Positions 45,384-54,629 of a DNA stretch of 64,000 bases are shown piece by piece. A model generated the notes under the pieces. It was not told where the DNA came from. It worked only from the letters and a program-made list of their open reading frames with translations, and did no database searches. The first letter of the stretch is position 1. Every line of letters begins with the position of its first letter. A program made the position numbers and the translations under genes. The stretch comes from Achromobacter arsenitoxydans SY8 (GTDB lineage: Bacteria > Pseudomonadota > Gammaproteobacteria > Burkholderiales > Burkholderiaceae_B): assembly GCF_000236785.1 (NCBI RefSeq), contig NZ_AGUF01000042.1, positions 1-64,000 on the forward strand, written 5' to 3'.

Positions 45384-45402
45384 GATAATGACTTGCATTA
45401 AC
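45384..45402 (-). promoter_or_regulatory. Probable Fur box upstream of the ECF sigma gene
   Basis: GATAATGACTTGCATTAAC agrees with the 19-base Fur consensus at 14 positions by eye, and sits in an AT-rich stretch just before the sigma gene, the usual place in fecI-type loci. Confidence 0.7.
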
Positions 45403-45451
45403 AATCTTAAAGCAACCCGGCCCGCCAAAAAGCGGACCGGATGCGGCATTA

Positions 45452-46543
45452 CTACAACGTCGCTGCGAGGCGGCGCTCGGATTCCAGGTATTCGCGCGAT
45501 TGCATTTCAAGAATGCGCGACACCGTCCGATGGAATTCGTTGGCCAGCGCGCCCTCGGTGTAGATCTCTTCGGGCGGGCACTCCGCCGACATGATCAGCT
45601 TGACCCGGTGGTCATAGAACACGTCGATCAGCCACGTGAAGCGGCGCGCCTCCGAGGCTTGCCGCGGCCCCATCTTCGGCACGCCCGACAGAATCACCGC
45701 ATGGAAGCGGTTGGCCAGTTCCAGGTAATCGTTCTGCGAACGCGGACCGCCGCAAAGCGTGGCGAAATCGAACCACACCACCGACCCCGCAAGCGCCAGC
45801 GCGCGGATCTCGCGGTGCTCGATGTGCAGCAGAGGCTCCTGCGGCGGCGTGTCGGCCAACGTATCGAAGGCGGCCTGCAGGGCCTGCTGGGCATGCTCAT
45901 CCAGCGGCGTGTGAAAGCACTGCACCTGCTCGAGCGAGCGGCGGCGGTAGTCCACGCCCGCGTCCACGTTCATGACGTCCATCCGCGCCTGAATCAGCGC
46001 AATGGCGGGCAGCACGCGGTCGCGGTGCAGACCGTCGGTGTACAGCGTGGAGGGCTCGTAGTTGGACGTCATCACGAACGACGTGCCGTACTCGAACAGC
46101 TTGAGCAACAGGCGGTGCAGGATCATCGCGTCCGCCACATCGGACACGTGGAATTCATCGAAGCAGATCAGGCGGTAACGCTTGGCCACGCGCCGGGCGA
46201 CTTCGTCCAGCGGATCCTGCATGCCCTTTACTTCTTCGAGCTCGCGATGCACGCCGCGCATGAACTCGTGGAAATGCAGGCGCGTCTTGCGCACAACGGG
46301 CACGGTGGCGTAGAAGGCGTCCATCAGGAAGCTCTTGCCGCGGCCCACGCCGCCCCACAGATAGACGCCGCGCGGAACATCCGGCCGGTTCAGCAGCTTC
46401 TTCAGCGCGTTCGAGCGCATGGACTTGAACTTGATCCATTCGTCGTAGTAGCGCTGCAAGCGGTCGATCGCCTGCTTCTGCGCGACGTCGGGCTTGTAGC
46501 CGCGTTCGGCCAGGGCGTGTTCGTAGTATTCGCTGACGTTCAT
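45452..46543 (-). CDS. zapE: ZapE, AFG1-family cell-division ATPase
   Basis: A 363-residue P-loop ATPase. Walker A is GGVGRGKS (64-71), Walker B is LICFDEFHV, and VMTSNYEP follows as sensor 1. E. coli ZapE binds FtsZ at the constricting septum and matters under low oxygen or stress. The start ATG at 46543 gives the typical N terminus (YYEHALAERGY). It lies 85 bases downstream of lpd, with a terminator between. Confidence 0.94.
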   Translation of the reverse strand: MNVSEYYEHALAERGYKPDVAQKQAIDRLQRYYDEWIKFKSMRSNALKKLLNRPDVPRGVYLWGGVGRGKSFLMDAFYATVPVVRKTRLHFHEFMRGVHRELEEVKGMQDPLDEVARRVAKRYRLICFDEFHVSDVADAMILHRLLLKLFEYGTSFVMTSNYEPSTLYTDGLHRDRVLPAIALIQARMDVMNVDAGVDYRRRSLEQVQCFHTPLDEHAQQALQAAFDTLADTPPQEPLLHIEHREIRALALAGSVVWFDFATLCGGPRSQNDYLELANRFHAVILSGVPKMGPRQASEARRFTWLIDVFYDHRVKLIMSAECPPEEIYTEGALANEFHRTVSRILEMQSREYLESERRLAATL

Positions 46544-46579
46544 GTGGGAACCAGATCAGGCTGAATCAAAAAAGGCGAT

Positions 46580-46608
46580 AAAAAAAGGGCGGGTCCTGGA
46601 ACCCGCCC
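46580..46608 (-). terminator. Terminator of the sucAB-lpd operon
   Basis: GGGCGGGT (46587-46594) pairs with ACCCGCCC (46601-46608); on the minus strand a run of seven T follows. It lies 20 bases beyond the lpd stop codon. Confidence 0.88.
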
Positions 46609-46628
46609 CCGGTCTAGCTAAGCGCGGC

Positions 46629-48056
46629 TTAGAAGTTCAGCGCGCGCTTGTCGACGGCCAGAGCGGCTTCCTTCACGGCTTCCGACAGGGTCGGGTGCGC
46701 GTGGCAGATGCGGGCGATGTCTTCGGCTGCGCCGCGGAATTCCATGATGGTCACGGCTTCCGAGATCAGTTCCGAGGCCATCGGGCCCACGATGTGCACG
46801 CCCAGGACCTCGTCGGTCTTGGCGTCGGCGATCACCTTGGCAAAGCCGGTGGTGTCGCCCAGCGCGCGGGCGCGGCCGTTGGCCAGGAACGGGAAGCTGC
46901 CGGCCTTGTACTCGCGGCCTTCGGCCTTGAGCTGCTGCTCGGTCTTGCCGACCCAGGCGATTTCCGGCGAGGTGTAGATGACCCACGGCACGGTGTCGAA
47001 GTTGACGTGGCCGTGCTGGCCGGCGATGCGCTCGGCAACCGCCACGCCTTCTTCTTCGGCCTTGTGCGCCAGCATCGGGCCGCGCACCACGTCGCCCACC
47101 GCCCAGACGTTCGGCAGGTTGGTCTTGCAGTCGCCGTCCACCGCCACGAAGCCGCGCTCGTCGAGCTTCAGGCCCACGGAATCGGCGTTCAGGCCGCCGG
47201 TGTAGGGCACGCGGCCGATCGAGACGATCAGCTTGTCCACAACCAGCTTCTGCTCGGCGCCCTTGGCGTCGACGTAAGGCACGGTCACGGACTTGGCGGT
47301 CGCCTTGATCTCGCCGATCTTGACGCCCATCTGGATGTTCAGGCCTTGCTTGGTGAAGGCCTTCAGGGCTTCCTTGGCCACTTGCGCATCGGCGGCGGCC
47401 AGGAATTCCGGCATCGCTTCCAGGATGGTGACTTCAGCGCCCAGGCGGCGCCACACGCTGCCCATTTCCAGGCCGATCACGCCGGCGCCGATGACGCCCA
47501 GCGTCTTGGGCACGGCGCCGATGTTCAGCGCGCCGTCGTTGGACAGCACGACCTTTTCGTCAAACGGCAGGCCGGGCAGTTCACGCGCCGACGAGCCGGT
47601 GGCGACCACGACGTGCTTGGCGACTAGGTCGGCTTCGGTGGTGCCGGTGACCTTGATGGCCCAGCCGCCTTCCACCTGGCCGTTGAACGCGCCCTTGCCG
47701 TGGAAGAACGTGACCTTGTTCTTCTTGAACAGGTACAGGATGCCGTCGTTGTTCTGCTTGACCACCGTGTTCTTGCGGCCGATCAGCGTATCGAGCTTCA
47801 GGCTCACGCCCTTGACTTCGATGCCGTGCTCGGCGAAGTGATGGTTGGCCTGTTCGTAGTGTTCCGACGATTGCAGCAGCGCCTTGGACGGAATGCAGCC
47901 GACGTTGGTGCAGGTGCCGCCGGGAGCCGGGCCGCCTTGGCCGTTTTGCCAGGCGTCGATGCAAGCGACCGACATGCCGAGTTGCGCGGCGCGGATGGCT
48001 GCGATGTAGCCGCCAGGGCCGGCGCCGATCACGACGACGTCAAATTGTTGGGACAT
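46629..48056 (-). CDS. lpdA: Lpd, dihydrolipoyl dehydrogenase (E3) of the 2-oxoglutarate complex
   Basis: A 475-residue FAD/NAD flavoprotein that reoxidises dihydrolipoamide. Seen: FAD motif [12 protein letters not shown] (9-20), the redox disulfide Cys49-Cys54 in [15 protein letters not shown], the NAD motif [16 protein letters not shown], the second FAD site [10 protein letters not shown] near the end, and the active-site His in [12 protein letters not shown] short insertion ([11 protein letters not shown]) before the redox motif is common in betaproteobacterial 2-oxoglutarate E3. It closes the sucA-sucB-lpd operon, with 132 bases to sucB. Confidence 0.95.
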   Translation of the reverse strand: MSQQFDVVVIGAGPGGYIAAIRAAQLGMSVACIDAWQNGQGGPAPGGTCTNVGCIPSKALLQSSEHYEQANHHFAEHGIEVKGVSLKLDTLIGRKNTVVKQNNDGILYLFKKNKVTFFHGKGAFNGQVEGGWAIKVTGTTEADLVAKHVVVATGSSARELPGLPFDEKVVLSNDGALNIGAVPKTLGVIGAGVIGLEMGSVWRRLGAEVTILEAMPEFLAAADAQVAKEALKAFTKQGLNIQMGVKIGEIKATAKSVTVPYVDAKGAEQKLVVDKLIVSIGRVPYTGGLNADSVGLKLDERGFVAVDGDCKTNLPNVWAVGDVVRGPMLAHKAEEEGVAVAERIAGQHGHVNFDTVPWVIYTSPEIAWVGKTEQQLKAEGREYKAGSFPFLANGRARALGDTTGFAKVIADAKTDEVLGVHIVGPMASELISEAVTIMEFRGAAEDIARICHAHPTLSEAVKEAALAVDKRALNF

Positions 48057-48188
48057 AGTGTTCTCGCGTGTGAGGAGTGGGGTGGAGCACGCCCTGCCCG
48101 GCAGGTCAATGCCGCGGGCCGGCGGGTGGCCGGCCCGGGCGCCGCGGGACCCGCAGGTCGCGCGCGGCGCGGGCCAGGGGCGTCGAGA

Positions 48189-49424
48189 TTACAGGTCCAG
48201 CAACAGGCGCTGCGGATCTTCCAGGGCGTCCTTCATGGCGACCAGGCCCAGCACGGCTTCGCGGCCGTCGATGATGCGGTGGTCGTAGGACAGGGCCAGG
48301 TAGTTCATCGGGCGGATGACGATCTGGCCGTTTTCGACGACGGCGCGATCCTTGGTGGCGTGAACGCCCAGGATGGCCGATTGCGGCGGGTTGATGATCG
48401 GGGTCGACAGCATCGAGCCGAACACGCCGCCGTTGGAGATCGAGAACGTGCCGCCGGTCATTTCTTCAATGCCCAGCTTGCCGTCCGCGGCGCGGCGGCC
48501 GAAGTCGGCGATCGTCTTTTCGATGTCGGCGATGGACAGCTGGTCAGCGTTGCGCAGGATCGGCACCACCAGGCCACGCGGGCTGCCGACAGCGATACCG
48601 ATGTCGAAGTAGCCGTGATAGATGATGTCCTTGCCGTCGATCGAGGCGTTGATCAGCGGGTACTTCTTCAGCGCGGCGACGGCGGCCTTGACGAAGAACG
48701 ACATGAAGCCCAGCTTGATGCCGTGTTCTTTTTCGAACTTGTCCTTGTACTTGGCGCGCAGGTCGATGACGGCCTGCATGTTCACTTCGTTGAACGTGGT
48801 CAGGATCGCGTTTTCCTGCTGCGACTGCAGCAGGCGCTCGGCGATGCGGGCGCGCAGGCGGCTCATCGGCACGCGCTGTTCCGGACGGCCGTCCAGCGAC
48901 AGCGTGGTCGGGGCGGGAGCGGCGGCGGCCTTGGCCGGAGCGGCCTTGGGCTGTGCGCTGGCTGCCAGGGCGTCGCCCTTGGTCACGCGGCCGTCGCGGC
49001 CGGTGCCGGCCACGGAAGCGGCATCCACGCCCTTCTCGGCCAGGATCTTGGAGGCGGCGGGCGAAGCGACGCCGGCGGCAGCCGTCGAAGCAGGCGCGGC
49101 AGCGGCCGGGGCCGGCGCGGCGGCGGCTTGCTCGGCGGCCTTGGGCGCTTCGGCGGGTGCGGTGGCGGCGGCGCCGGCCTTGGCGGCCGTGTCGATGCGG
49201 GCCAGGACTTCGCCAGAAGTCACGGTGCTGCCATCGCCCTTGACGATTTCAGCCAGCACGCCAGAGGCGGGGGCCGGCACTTCCAGCACGACCTTGTCGG
49301 TTTCGACTTCGATCAGGATTTCGTCCGCTTCGACGGCAGCGCCGGGCTGCTTCTTCCAGGTCAGCAGGGTCGCTTCGGAAACGGATTCGGAAAGTTGGGG
49401 AACGACGACGTCGGTGATAGCCAT
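48189..49424 (-). CDS. sucB: SucB (OdhB), dihydrolipoyl succinyltransferase E2
   Basis: A 411-residue E2 core of 2-oxoglutarate dehydrogenase. Order: one lipoyl domain with Lys44 in [10 protein letters not shown]; an Ala/Pro/Glu-rich linker (about 80-120); a peripheral-subunit-binding domain ([20 protein letters not shown]); a second Ala/Pro linker; and the catalytic domain with [16 protein letters not shown] and [12 protein letters not shown] near the C terminus, whose His and Asp act in catalysis. A single lipoyl domain and overall length fit E2o. Confidence 0.96.
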   Translation of the reverse strand: MAITDVVVPQLSESVSEATLLTWKKQPGAAVEADEILIEVETDKVVLEVPAPASGVLAEIVKGDGSTVTSGEVLARIDTAAKAGAAATAPAEAPKAAEQAAAAPAPAAAAPASTAAAGVASPAASKILAEKGVDAASVAGTGRDGRVTKGDALAASAQPKAAPAKAAAAPAPTTLSLDGRPEQRVPMSRLRARIAERLLQSQQENAILTTFNEVNMQAVIDLRAKYKDKFEKEHGIKLGFMSFFVKAAVAALKKYPLINASIDGKDIIYHGYFDIGIAVGSPRGLVVPILRNADQLSIADIEKTIADFGRRAADGKLGIEEMTGGTFSISNGGVFGSMLSTPIINPPQSAILGVHATKDRAVVENGQIVIRPMNYLALSYDHRIIDGREAVLGLVAMKDALEDPQRLLLDL

Positions 49425-49527
49425 TTTATTTATTCCGTAAAGTGTGTGTTCTGGTCACGCGGCGCGGCAAGGTTCGAAACGGGGTTCCTGAACGCTTGCC
49501 GCCCGCGGCGCGTGCATCAAGTAAGGG

Positions 49528-52395
49528 TTACTTCGTCAACATGACCTTGAACTTGGGAGCGAAAGCCGTTTCGATCAGGGCCTTCTGCTGCTCCTGGTGC
49601 TTGGCCAGGTAGCCCACGGCCGGCGATGCCGAAGCGGCACGGCCTGCGTAACCCAGCTTCTGGCCTTCGACCATGTTCTCGTACACGTGATGTTGGACGT
49701 AGAACCAGGCGCCTTGGTTCTGGGGTTCGTCCTGAACCCAGATCACTTCGGTCGCCTTCGGGTACTTGCGCAGTTCGGCTTCGAACGACTTGTGCGCAAA
49801 CGGGTAAAGCTGCTCGACGCGGACGATGGCGACGTTGTCGGCGCCACGCTCGCGGCGGGCGTTGACCAGGTCGTAGTACACCTTGCCCGAGCAAGCCAGC
49901 ACGCGCTTGACCTTGCTGGCGTCGATGGCCTCGTCAACCTCGCCGATCACCGGACGGAAGCTGCCGCCGGCCAGATCGGTCAGGGGCGAACCCGCGTCCT
50001 TGTTGCGCAGCAGCGACTTCGGCGTGAACAGCACCAGCGGCTTGCGGAACGGGCGGATCATCTGGCGGCGCAGGACGTGGAAGATCTGCGATGCCGAGGT
50101 CGGCTGAACCACTTGCATGTTGTTGTCGGCGCACAGCTGCAGGAAGCGCTCGATGCGGCCCGACGAGTGTTCGGGACCCTGGCCTTCGTAGCCGTGCGGC
50201 AGCATCAGGGTCAGGCCCGACTGGCGGCCCCACTTGGCTTCGCCGGAGCTGATGAACTGGTCGATCACGACCTGGGCGCCGTTGACGAAGTCGCCGAACT
50301 GGCCTTCCCAGATGGTCAGCGTGTTGGGCTCGGCGCTGGAGTAGCCGTATTCAAAGCCCAGCACCGCCTCTTCGGACAGCACCGAGTCGATCACGGTGAA
50401 CGGAGCCTGGCCTTCCGACACGTTCTGCAGCGGAATGTAGGTGCCGTCGTTCCAGCGTTCGCGGTTCTGGTCGTGCAGCACGGCGTGGCGGTGCGTGAAC
50501 GTGCCGCGGCCGGAGTCCTGGCCGGTGATGCGGATGGCGTAGCCCGAGGACACCAGGGTCGCGAAGGCGAGGTGTTCGCCCATGCCCCAGTCCAGGTTCA
50601 TTTCGCCCTTGGCCATGGTGCGGCGGTCGTTCAGCAGCTTGGCGACCAGCGGGTGCACCGTGAAGCCTTCCGGAACCGTCGTGATGCGGTCGCCGATGCG
50701 CTTCAGTTCAGCCAGCGGCACGGCGGTGTCGGCCTGGTCGGTCCACTTGGCGCCCAGGAAGGGCGACCAGTCGATGGCGTACTTGCTCTTGTAGTCGGTC
50801 AGCACCGGTTCGATGGTGCGCTGGCCGTCTTCCATCAGCTGGCGGTAGTCCTTGACGAGCTGATCGGCTTCGCCTTCGGCCAGCACGCCTTGCGTGGTCA
50901 GCTTGTCGGCGTACAGCTTGCGCGTGCCGGGGTGGTGGCCGATGCGCTTGTACATCAGGGGCTGCGTCAGCGACGGCGTGTCCTGTTCGTTGTGGCCCAG
51001 CTTGCGGAAGCAGACGATGTCCACGACGACGTCGTGACGGAACTGCAGGCGGTAGTCCAGCGCCAGCTTGGTGATGAACACCACGGCTTCGGGATCGTCG
51101 CCGTTGACGTGGAACACCGGGGCTTCGATCATCTTGGCCACGTCGGTGCAATACAGCGTCGAACGCGAGTCGCGCGGGTCGGACGTGGTGAAGCCGATCT
51201 GGTTGTTGATGACGATGTGCAGCGTGCCGCCCGTGCCGTAGCCGCGCGTCTGGGCCAGGTTCAGGGTTTCCATCACGACGCCCTGGCCGGCGAAGGCCGC
51301 GTCGCCGTGCACCAGCACCGGCAGCACTTGCTTGCCTTCGGCATCGCCGCGGCGTTCCTGGCGAGCGCGCGCGCTGCCTTCGACGACGGGGTTGACGATT
51401 TCAAGGTGCGACGGGTTGAAGGCCAGCGACAGGTGGACGGGGCCGCCGCGCGTGGACAGGTCGCTCGAGAAGCCGTTGTGGTACTTCACGTCGCCGTCGG
51501 TCAGGCCTTCGGCGTGCTTGCCTTCGAATTCCGCGAACAGATCGCCGGGCATCTTGCCCATGATGTTCACGAGCAGGTTCAGGCGGCCGCGGTGGGCCAT
51601 GCCGACCACGATTTCCTGGACGCCGTTTTCACCGGCGTGGTTGACCACTTCGTCCATCGAGGCGATGAAGCTTTCGCCGCCTTCCAGCGAGAAGCGCTTC
51701 TGGCCGACGTACTTGGTGTGCAGGAAGCGCTCGAGCCCTTCGGACTCGGTCAGCTGCTGCAGGATGTGGCGCTTTTCTTCGACCGTATAGGTGGGCGCGC
51801 CCAGGGTGGTTTCCAGGCGTTCCTGGATCCAGCGCTTGGCGGCGGGGTCGGAGATGTGGGTGAATTCTGCACCGACGCTGCGGCAGTAGGTGTCGCGCAA
51901 CGCCTTCAGGATGTCGCGCAGCGTCATGGTGCTGGCGGTCGTGAAGTAGGTGTTGGTGGCCGAGTAGGTCTGGTCCAGATCGGCTTCGGTCAGGCCGTAG
52001 AAGGCGGGATCGAGTTCCGGAATCGGCGGACGTTCCTGGCGCTTGAGCGGATCCAGGTCAGCCCAGCGCGAACCCAGCGAGCGGTAGGCGGCAATCAGCG
52101 ATTGCACCGACACTTGCTTGCTGGCGACGCTCAGGTCGGGTTCGGCGGCGCGTTGCACGAAGGCATTGGCCTTGGCGCGCTGGGCGAACGATTCGACGAT
52201 GGGAGCGTGGGCCTGGTCGCGAGTGGATTCCTGGCCGTCGGTTGCGGGAGCGTGCTGCAGCTGGTCGAAGTATTCGCGCCAGTTGTCAGGAACCGAACCG
52301 GGATTGTCGAGGTAGGCTTCATAGAGCTCCTCAACATACGGGGCATTACCCCCAAAGAGATAAGACGTGGATAGAGATTCTATTTCCGAAGACAT
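49528..52395 (-). CDS. sucA: SucA (OdhA), 2-oxoglutarate dehydrogenase E1
   Basis: A 955-residue thiamine-diphosphate enzyme that decarboxylates 2-oxoglutarate. Seen: E2-binding N terminus with NAPYVEELYEAYL; GMAHRGRLN; the TPP/metal motif GDAAFAGQGVVMET ... NNQIGFTT; and SEEAVLGFEYGYS plus MLPHGYEGQGPEHSS in the transketolase-like half. AAGGTGAAG precedes the ATG. It is the first gene of the operon sucA-sucB-lpd; the 327-base upstream region should hold the promoter. The family length is about 930-955. Confidence 0.97.
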   Translation of the reverse strand: MSSEIESLSTSYLFGGNAPYVEELYEAYLDNPGSVPDNWREYFDQLQHAPATDGQESTRDQAHAPIVESFAQRAKANAFVQRAAEPDLSVASKQVSVQSLIAAYRSLGSRWADLDPLKRQERPPIPELDPAFYGLTEADLDQTYSATNTYFTTASTMTLRDILKALRDTYCRSVGAEFTHISDPAAKRWIQERLETTLGAPTYTVEEKRHILQQLTESEGLERFLHTKYVGQKRFSLEGGESFIASMDEVVNHAGENGVQEIVVGMAHRGRLNLLVNIMGKMPGDLFAEFEGKHAEGLTDGDVKYHNGFSSDLSTRGGPVHLSLAFNPSHLEIVNPVVEGSARARQERRGDAEGKQVLPVLVHGDAAFAGQGVVMETLNLAQTRGYGTGGTLHIVINNQIGFTTSDPRDSRSTLYCTDVAKMIEAPVFHVNGDDPEAVVFITKLALDYRLQFRHDVVVDIVCFRKLGHNEQDTPSLTQPLMYKRIGHHPGTRKLYADKLTTQGVLAEGEADQLVKDYRQLMEDGQRTIEPVLTDYKSKYAIDWSPFLGAKWTDQADTAVPLAELKRIGDRITTVPEGFTVHPLVAKLLNDRRTMAKGEMNLDWGMGEHLAFATLVSSGYAIRITGQDSGRGTFTHRHAVLHDQNRERWNDGTYIPLQNVSEGQAPFTVIDSVLSEEAVLGFEYGYSSAEPNTLTIWEGQFGDFVNGAQVVIDQFISSGEAKWGRQSGLTLMLPHGYEGQGPEHSSGRIERFLQLCADNNMQVVQPTSASQIFHVLRRQMIRPFRKPLVLFTPKSLLRNKDAGSPLTDLAGGSFRPVIGEVDEAIDASKVKRVLACSGKVYYDLVNARRERGADNVAIVRVEQLYPFAHKSFEAELRKYPKATEVIWVQDEPQNQGAWFYVQHHVYENMVEGQKLGYAGRAASASPAVGYLAKHQEQQKALIETAFAPKFKVMLTK

Positions 52396-52722
52396 ATCGC
52401 TTCACCTTTACGAGTGCTTCACTCGAGACGATGCAGGAAAACCTTCCGCGACACGGGCTTCCCGTTAAGCGGATAGCAGGGGCAGAAGGCGCGTACAAGC
52501 CTTTATAGCCTATGGGTAGGAAGTATAACCCTTTGAGTTTATGGGCGTCTTCCTGCAATTCTGTGACGCAAAAGCGCTTTCGGAATACTGTCATGCAGCA
52601 TTGGAATGTCCGGCGAACCCCTTACATTCCGCCGTCTACGCGCCACGAAAATCGGTTAATGGAAAATGCCGCAGCGCGTCATTTTTGAATGACCGAAATG
52701 CGAGTGTTGCGCATTTGCCTCG
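52396..52722. other. 327-base sucA upstream region with two dyads
   Basis: No gene is supported here. The sucA ribosome binding site lies next to 52395, and AT-rich TATAAA/TTATAC-like stretches on the minus strand at about 52505-52535 are promoter candidates. Two dyads are visible: GGAATGT (52603-52609) with ACATTCC (52624-52630), and GTCATT-TTTG-AATGAC (52678-52693), the second just after the acdR-like stop codon. Confidence 0.5.
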
Positions 52723-53193
52723 TCAGACCGGCAACGCGGTCGTCGACAGGATCTCTTTCAGCACGAAAAAAGTTCGGATCTGGCGTACGCCGGGCAGCTT
52801 GATGATCTCGCCCGCATGCAGCTTGTTGAAGCGTTCCAGATCGCGTATGCGCAGCATCAGGAAGTAGTCGAACTCCCCTGCCACCAGATGGCATTCAAGG
52901 CAGCCGCTGATGCCCCGCGCGGCCGCCTCGAAGTCGGTGAACGACTCGGGCGTGGACCGGTCCAGCACGACGCCCACGATGACCAGCGTAGCCATGTCGA
53001 CGTCGGCCGGTTCCAGCAAGGCCACCGTCTTCCTGATGATCCCTTCGCTCTTGAGCTTCTCAACCCGGCGCAGACACGCGGCCGGGCTCAGATGGACGCG
53101 CGCGCTGAGATCCAGGTTGGTGATCTGCGCATCCTCCTGCAACACACGGAGGATCTGGCGGTCGATGCGGTCCAGCGAAAAAACGGCAGTCAT
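52723..53193 (-). CDS. acdR: AcdR, Lrp/AsnC family regulator of ACC deaminase
   Basis: A 156-residue regulator. Helix-turn-helix in the N-terminal part (LDRIDRQILRVLQEDAQITN, LSARVHLSPAACLRRVEKL), then the Lrp ligand-binding (RAM) domain with HLVAGEFDYFLMLRIRDLERF. It is divergent from acdS with 190 bases between, which is the standard acdR-acdS layout, where this protein activates acdS in response to its substrate. The name follows from this context; the family call is firm. Confidence 0.9.
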   Translation of the reverse strand: MTAVFSLDRIDRQILRVLQEDAQITNLDLSARVHLSPAACLRRVEKLKSEGIIRKTVALLEPADVDMATLVIVGVVLDRSTPESFTDFEAAARGISGCLECHLVAGEFDYFLMLRIRDLERFNKLHAGEIIKLPGVRQIRTFFVLKEILSTTALPV

Positions 53194-53215
53194 CAGATGC
53201 GTCCCTGAAAATTTA

Positions 53216-53243
53216 ATTTCGCATTGATTTTTATATTCGAAAT
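53216..53243. promoter_or_regulatory. Candidate AcdR/Lrp operator in the acdR-acdS gap
   Basis: ATTTCG (53216-53221) and CGAAAT (53238-53243) form an inverted repeat with a 16-base AT-rich spacer, near the acdR start. Lrp-type proteins bind such AT-rich dyads. Confidence 0.4.
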
Positions 53244-53263
53244 AATAAATCCGTCTTTGCAGG

Positions 53264-53273
53264 AATTTAAATT
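53264..53273. promoter_or_regulatory. AT palindrome in the acdR-acdS gap
   Basis: AATTTAAATT is a perfect 10-base palindrome in the middle of the divergent region. With the dyad at 53216-53243 it may be a second site of a cooperative Lrp-type operator. Confidence 0.35.
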
Positions 53274-53383
53274 AATAATTACGCGGACAAAAAAAATACG
53301 CAATTGACCGCACAAGCCCATGATTCCTATGATTTTTTCCACCCGCCGCCCGGCCGGTCCGGTCAAAACCTCAGGAGCTTTCA

Positions 53384-54400
53384 ATGGATCTGCAACGATT
53401 TCCCCGCCATCGCCTGACATTCGGCGACACCCCCATCGAAAAGCTCGAGCGGCTTTCCAGCCACCTGGGCGGCAAGGTCGAGATCTACGCCAAGCGCGAA
53501 GACTGCAACAGCGGCCTGGCCTTCGGCGGCAACAAGCTGCGCAAACTTGAATACCTGATCCCGCAGGCGCTCGAACAGGGCTGCGACACGCTGGTCACCA
53601 TCGGCGGCATCCAGTCCAACCACACCCGCATGGTGGCGGCCGTTGCCGCCAAGCTGGGCCTGGCCTGCGTGCTGGTCCAGGAAAACTGGGTGGACTATTC
53701 GGACGCGGTCTATGACCGGGTCGGCAACATCATGATGAGCCGCCTGATGGGCGCCGACGTGCGGCTGGTGGACCAGGGTTTCGACATCGGCTTTCGCCGC
53801 AGTTGGGAAGAGGCGCTGGAAGAGGTCCGGCGCCGCGGCGGCAAGCCCTATGCGATCCCGGCCGGCGCGTCGGACCACGAACTGGGCGGCCTGGGCTACG
53901 TGGGCTTCGCCGAAGAGGTGCGGCGGCAGGAAGCCGAACTGGGCTTCCGGTTCGACTACATCTTCGTCTGCGCGGTCACGGGCAGCACACAGGCGGGCAT
54001 GGTGGTGGGCTTCGCGGCCGACGGGCGCGCCGACCGCGTCATCGGCATCGACGCCTCGGCCACGCCGGACCAGACTCGCGCCCAGGTCCTGCGGATCGCC
54101 CGGCGCACCGCCGACATGGTGGGGCTGGAGCGCCCCATCGAGGACAAGGACGTGGTCCTGGACACGCGCTACGCCTATCCGGCCTACGGCCTGCCGTCGG
54201 CGGAAACCAACGAAGCCATCCGCACTTGCGCGCGGCTGGAGGGCATGATGACCGACCCGGTGTACGAGGGCAAATCCATGCAGGGAATGATGGACATCAT
54301 CAGCAAGGGCGAAATCCCCGCCGGCTCGCGAGTCCTGTATGCGCACCTGGGAGGGGTGCCGGCGATCAACGCCTACAGCTTTCTGTACCGCAACGGATAG
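53384..54400 (+). CDS. acdS: AcdS, 1-aminocyclopropane-1-carboxylate deaminase
   Basis: A 338-residue PLP enzyme that splits ACC, the plant ethylene precursor, to 2-oxobutyrate and ammonia. All diagnostic residues lie at the same numbers as in Pseudomonas AcdS: Lys51 (GGNK, PLP Schiff base), Ser78 (IQSN), Tyr294, Glu295 (YEGKSM) and Leu322 (AHLGG). Glu295 and Leu322 separate true ACC deaminase from D-cysteine desulfhydrase, so this is a true AcdS. AGGAG lies before the ATG. It is divergent from acdR and ends at its own terminator. It suggests plant or rhizosphere contact. Confidence 0.96.
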   Translation: MDLQRFPRHRLTFGDTPIEKLERLSSHLGGKVEIYAKREDCNSGLAFGGNKLRKLEYLIPQALEQGCDTLVTIGGIQSNHTRMVAAVAAKLGLACVLVQENWVDYSDAVYDRVGNIMMSRLMGADVRLVDQGFDIGFRRSWEEALEEVRRRGGKPYAIPAGASDHELGGLGYVGFAEEVRRQEAELGFRFDYIFVCAVTGSTQAGMVVGFAADGRADRVIGIDASATPDQTRAQVLRIARRTADMVGLERPIEDKDVVLDTRYAYPAYGLPSAETNEAIRTCARLEGMMTDPVYEGKSMQGMMDIISKGEIPAGSRVLYAHLGGVPAINAYSFLYRNG

Positions 54401-54468
54401 CGGCGGCTTCGGGGTCACCGGGTGGCCCTGCGGCGACCTGCGCTGATCTGCCGCCAGCCGCCGGAGCA

Positions 54469-54496
54469 GGCGCGCCCCGCCGGGCGCGCCTTTTTC
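54469..54496 (+). terminator. Rho-independent terminator of acdS
   Basis: GGCGCGCC (54469-54476) pairs with GGCGCGCC (54483-54490) around a 6-base loop, followed by five T. Confidence 0.88.
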
Positions 54497-54563
54497 ATTG
54501 GGCGTCAGCCCTCGGCCTAGGGCAATCGCCGATGGCGCACCCGGCCCGAATCAATGTACATAA

Positions 54564-54575
54564 TTTGTATACAAA
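54564..54575. promoter_or_regulatory. GntR-type operator candidate upstream of the allantoin operon
   Basis: TTTGTATACAAA is a perfect 12-base palindrome 54 bases before puuE. The TTGTATACAA core is typical of FCD/GntR-family operators, several of which control purine and allantoin catabolism. No GntR gene is visible in the window. Confidence 0.5.
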
Positions 54576-54629
54576 AACTGGTATTCCCGCTATGGTTCAG
54601 TTCGCCATGCCACTTCGCCGCCCTCCCCG

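Noticed and set aside
48950-49230. Repetitive Ala/Pro-coding DNA as a possible tandem repeat
   Set aside because: It is explained by the normal flexible linkers of the SucB E2 protein.
49597-52374. A 925-codon frame opposite sucA
   Set aside because: Antisense shadow; the sucA product has full TPP and E1 motifs, the opposite frame has none.
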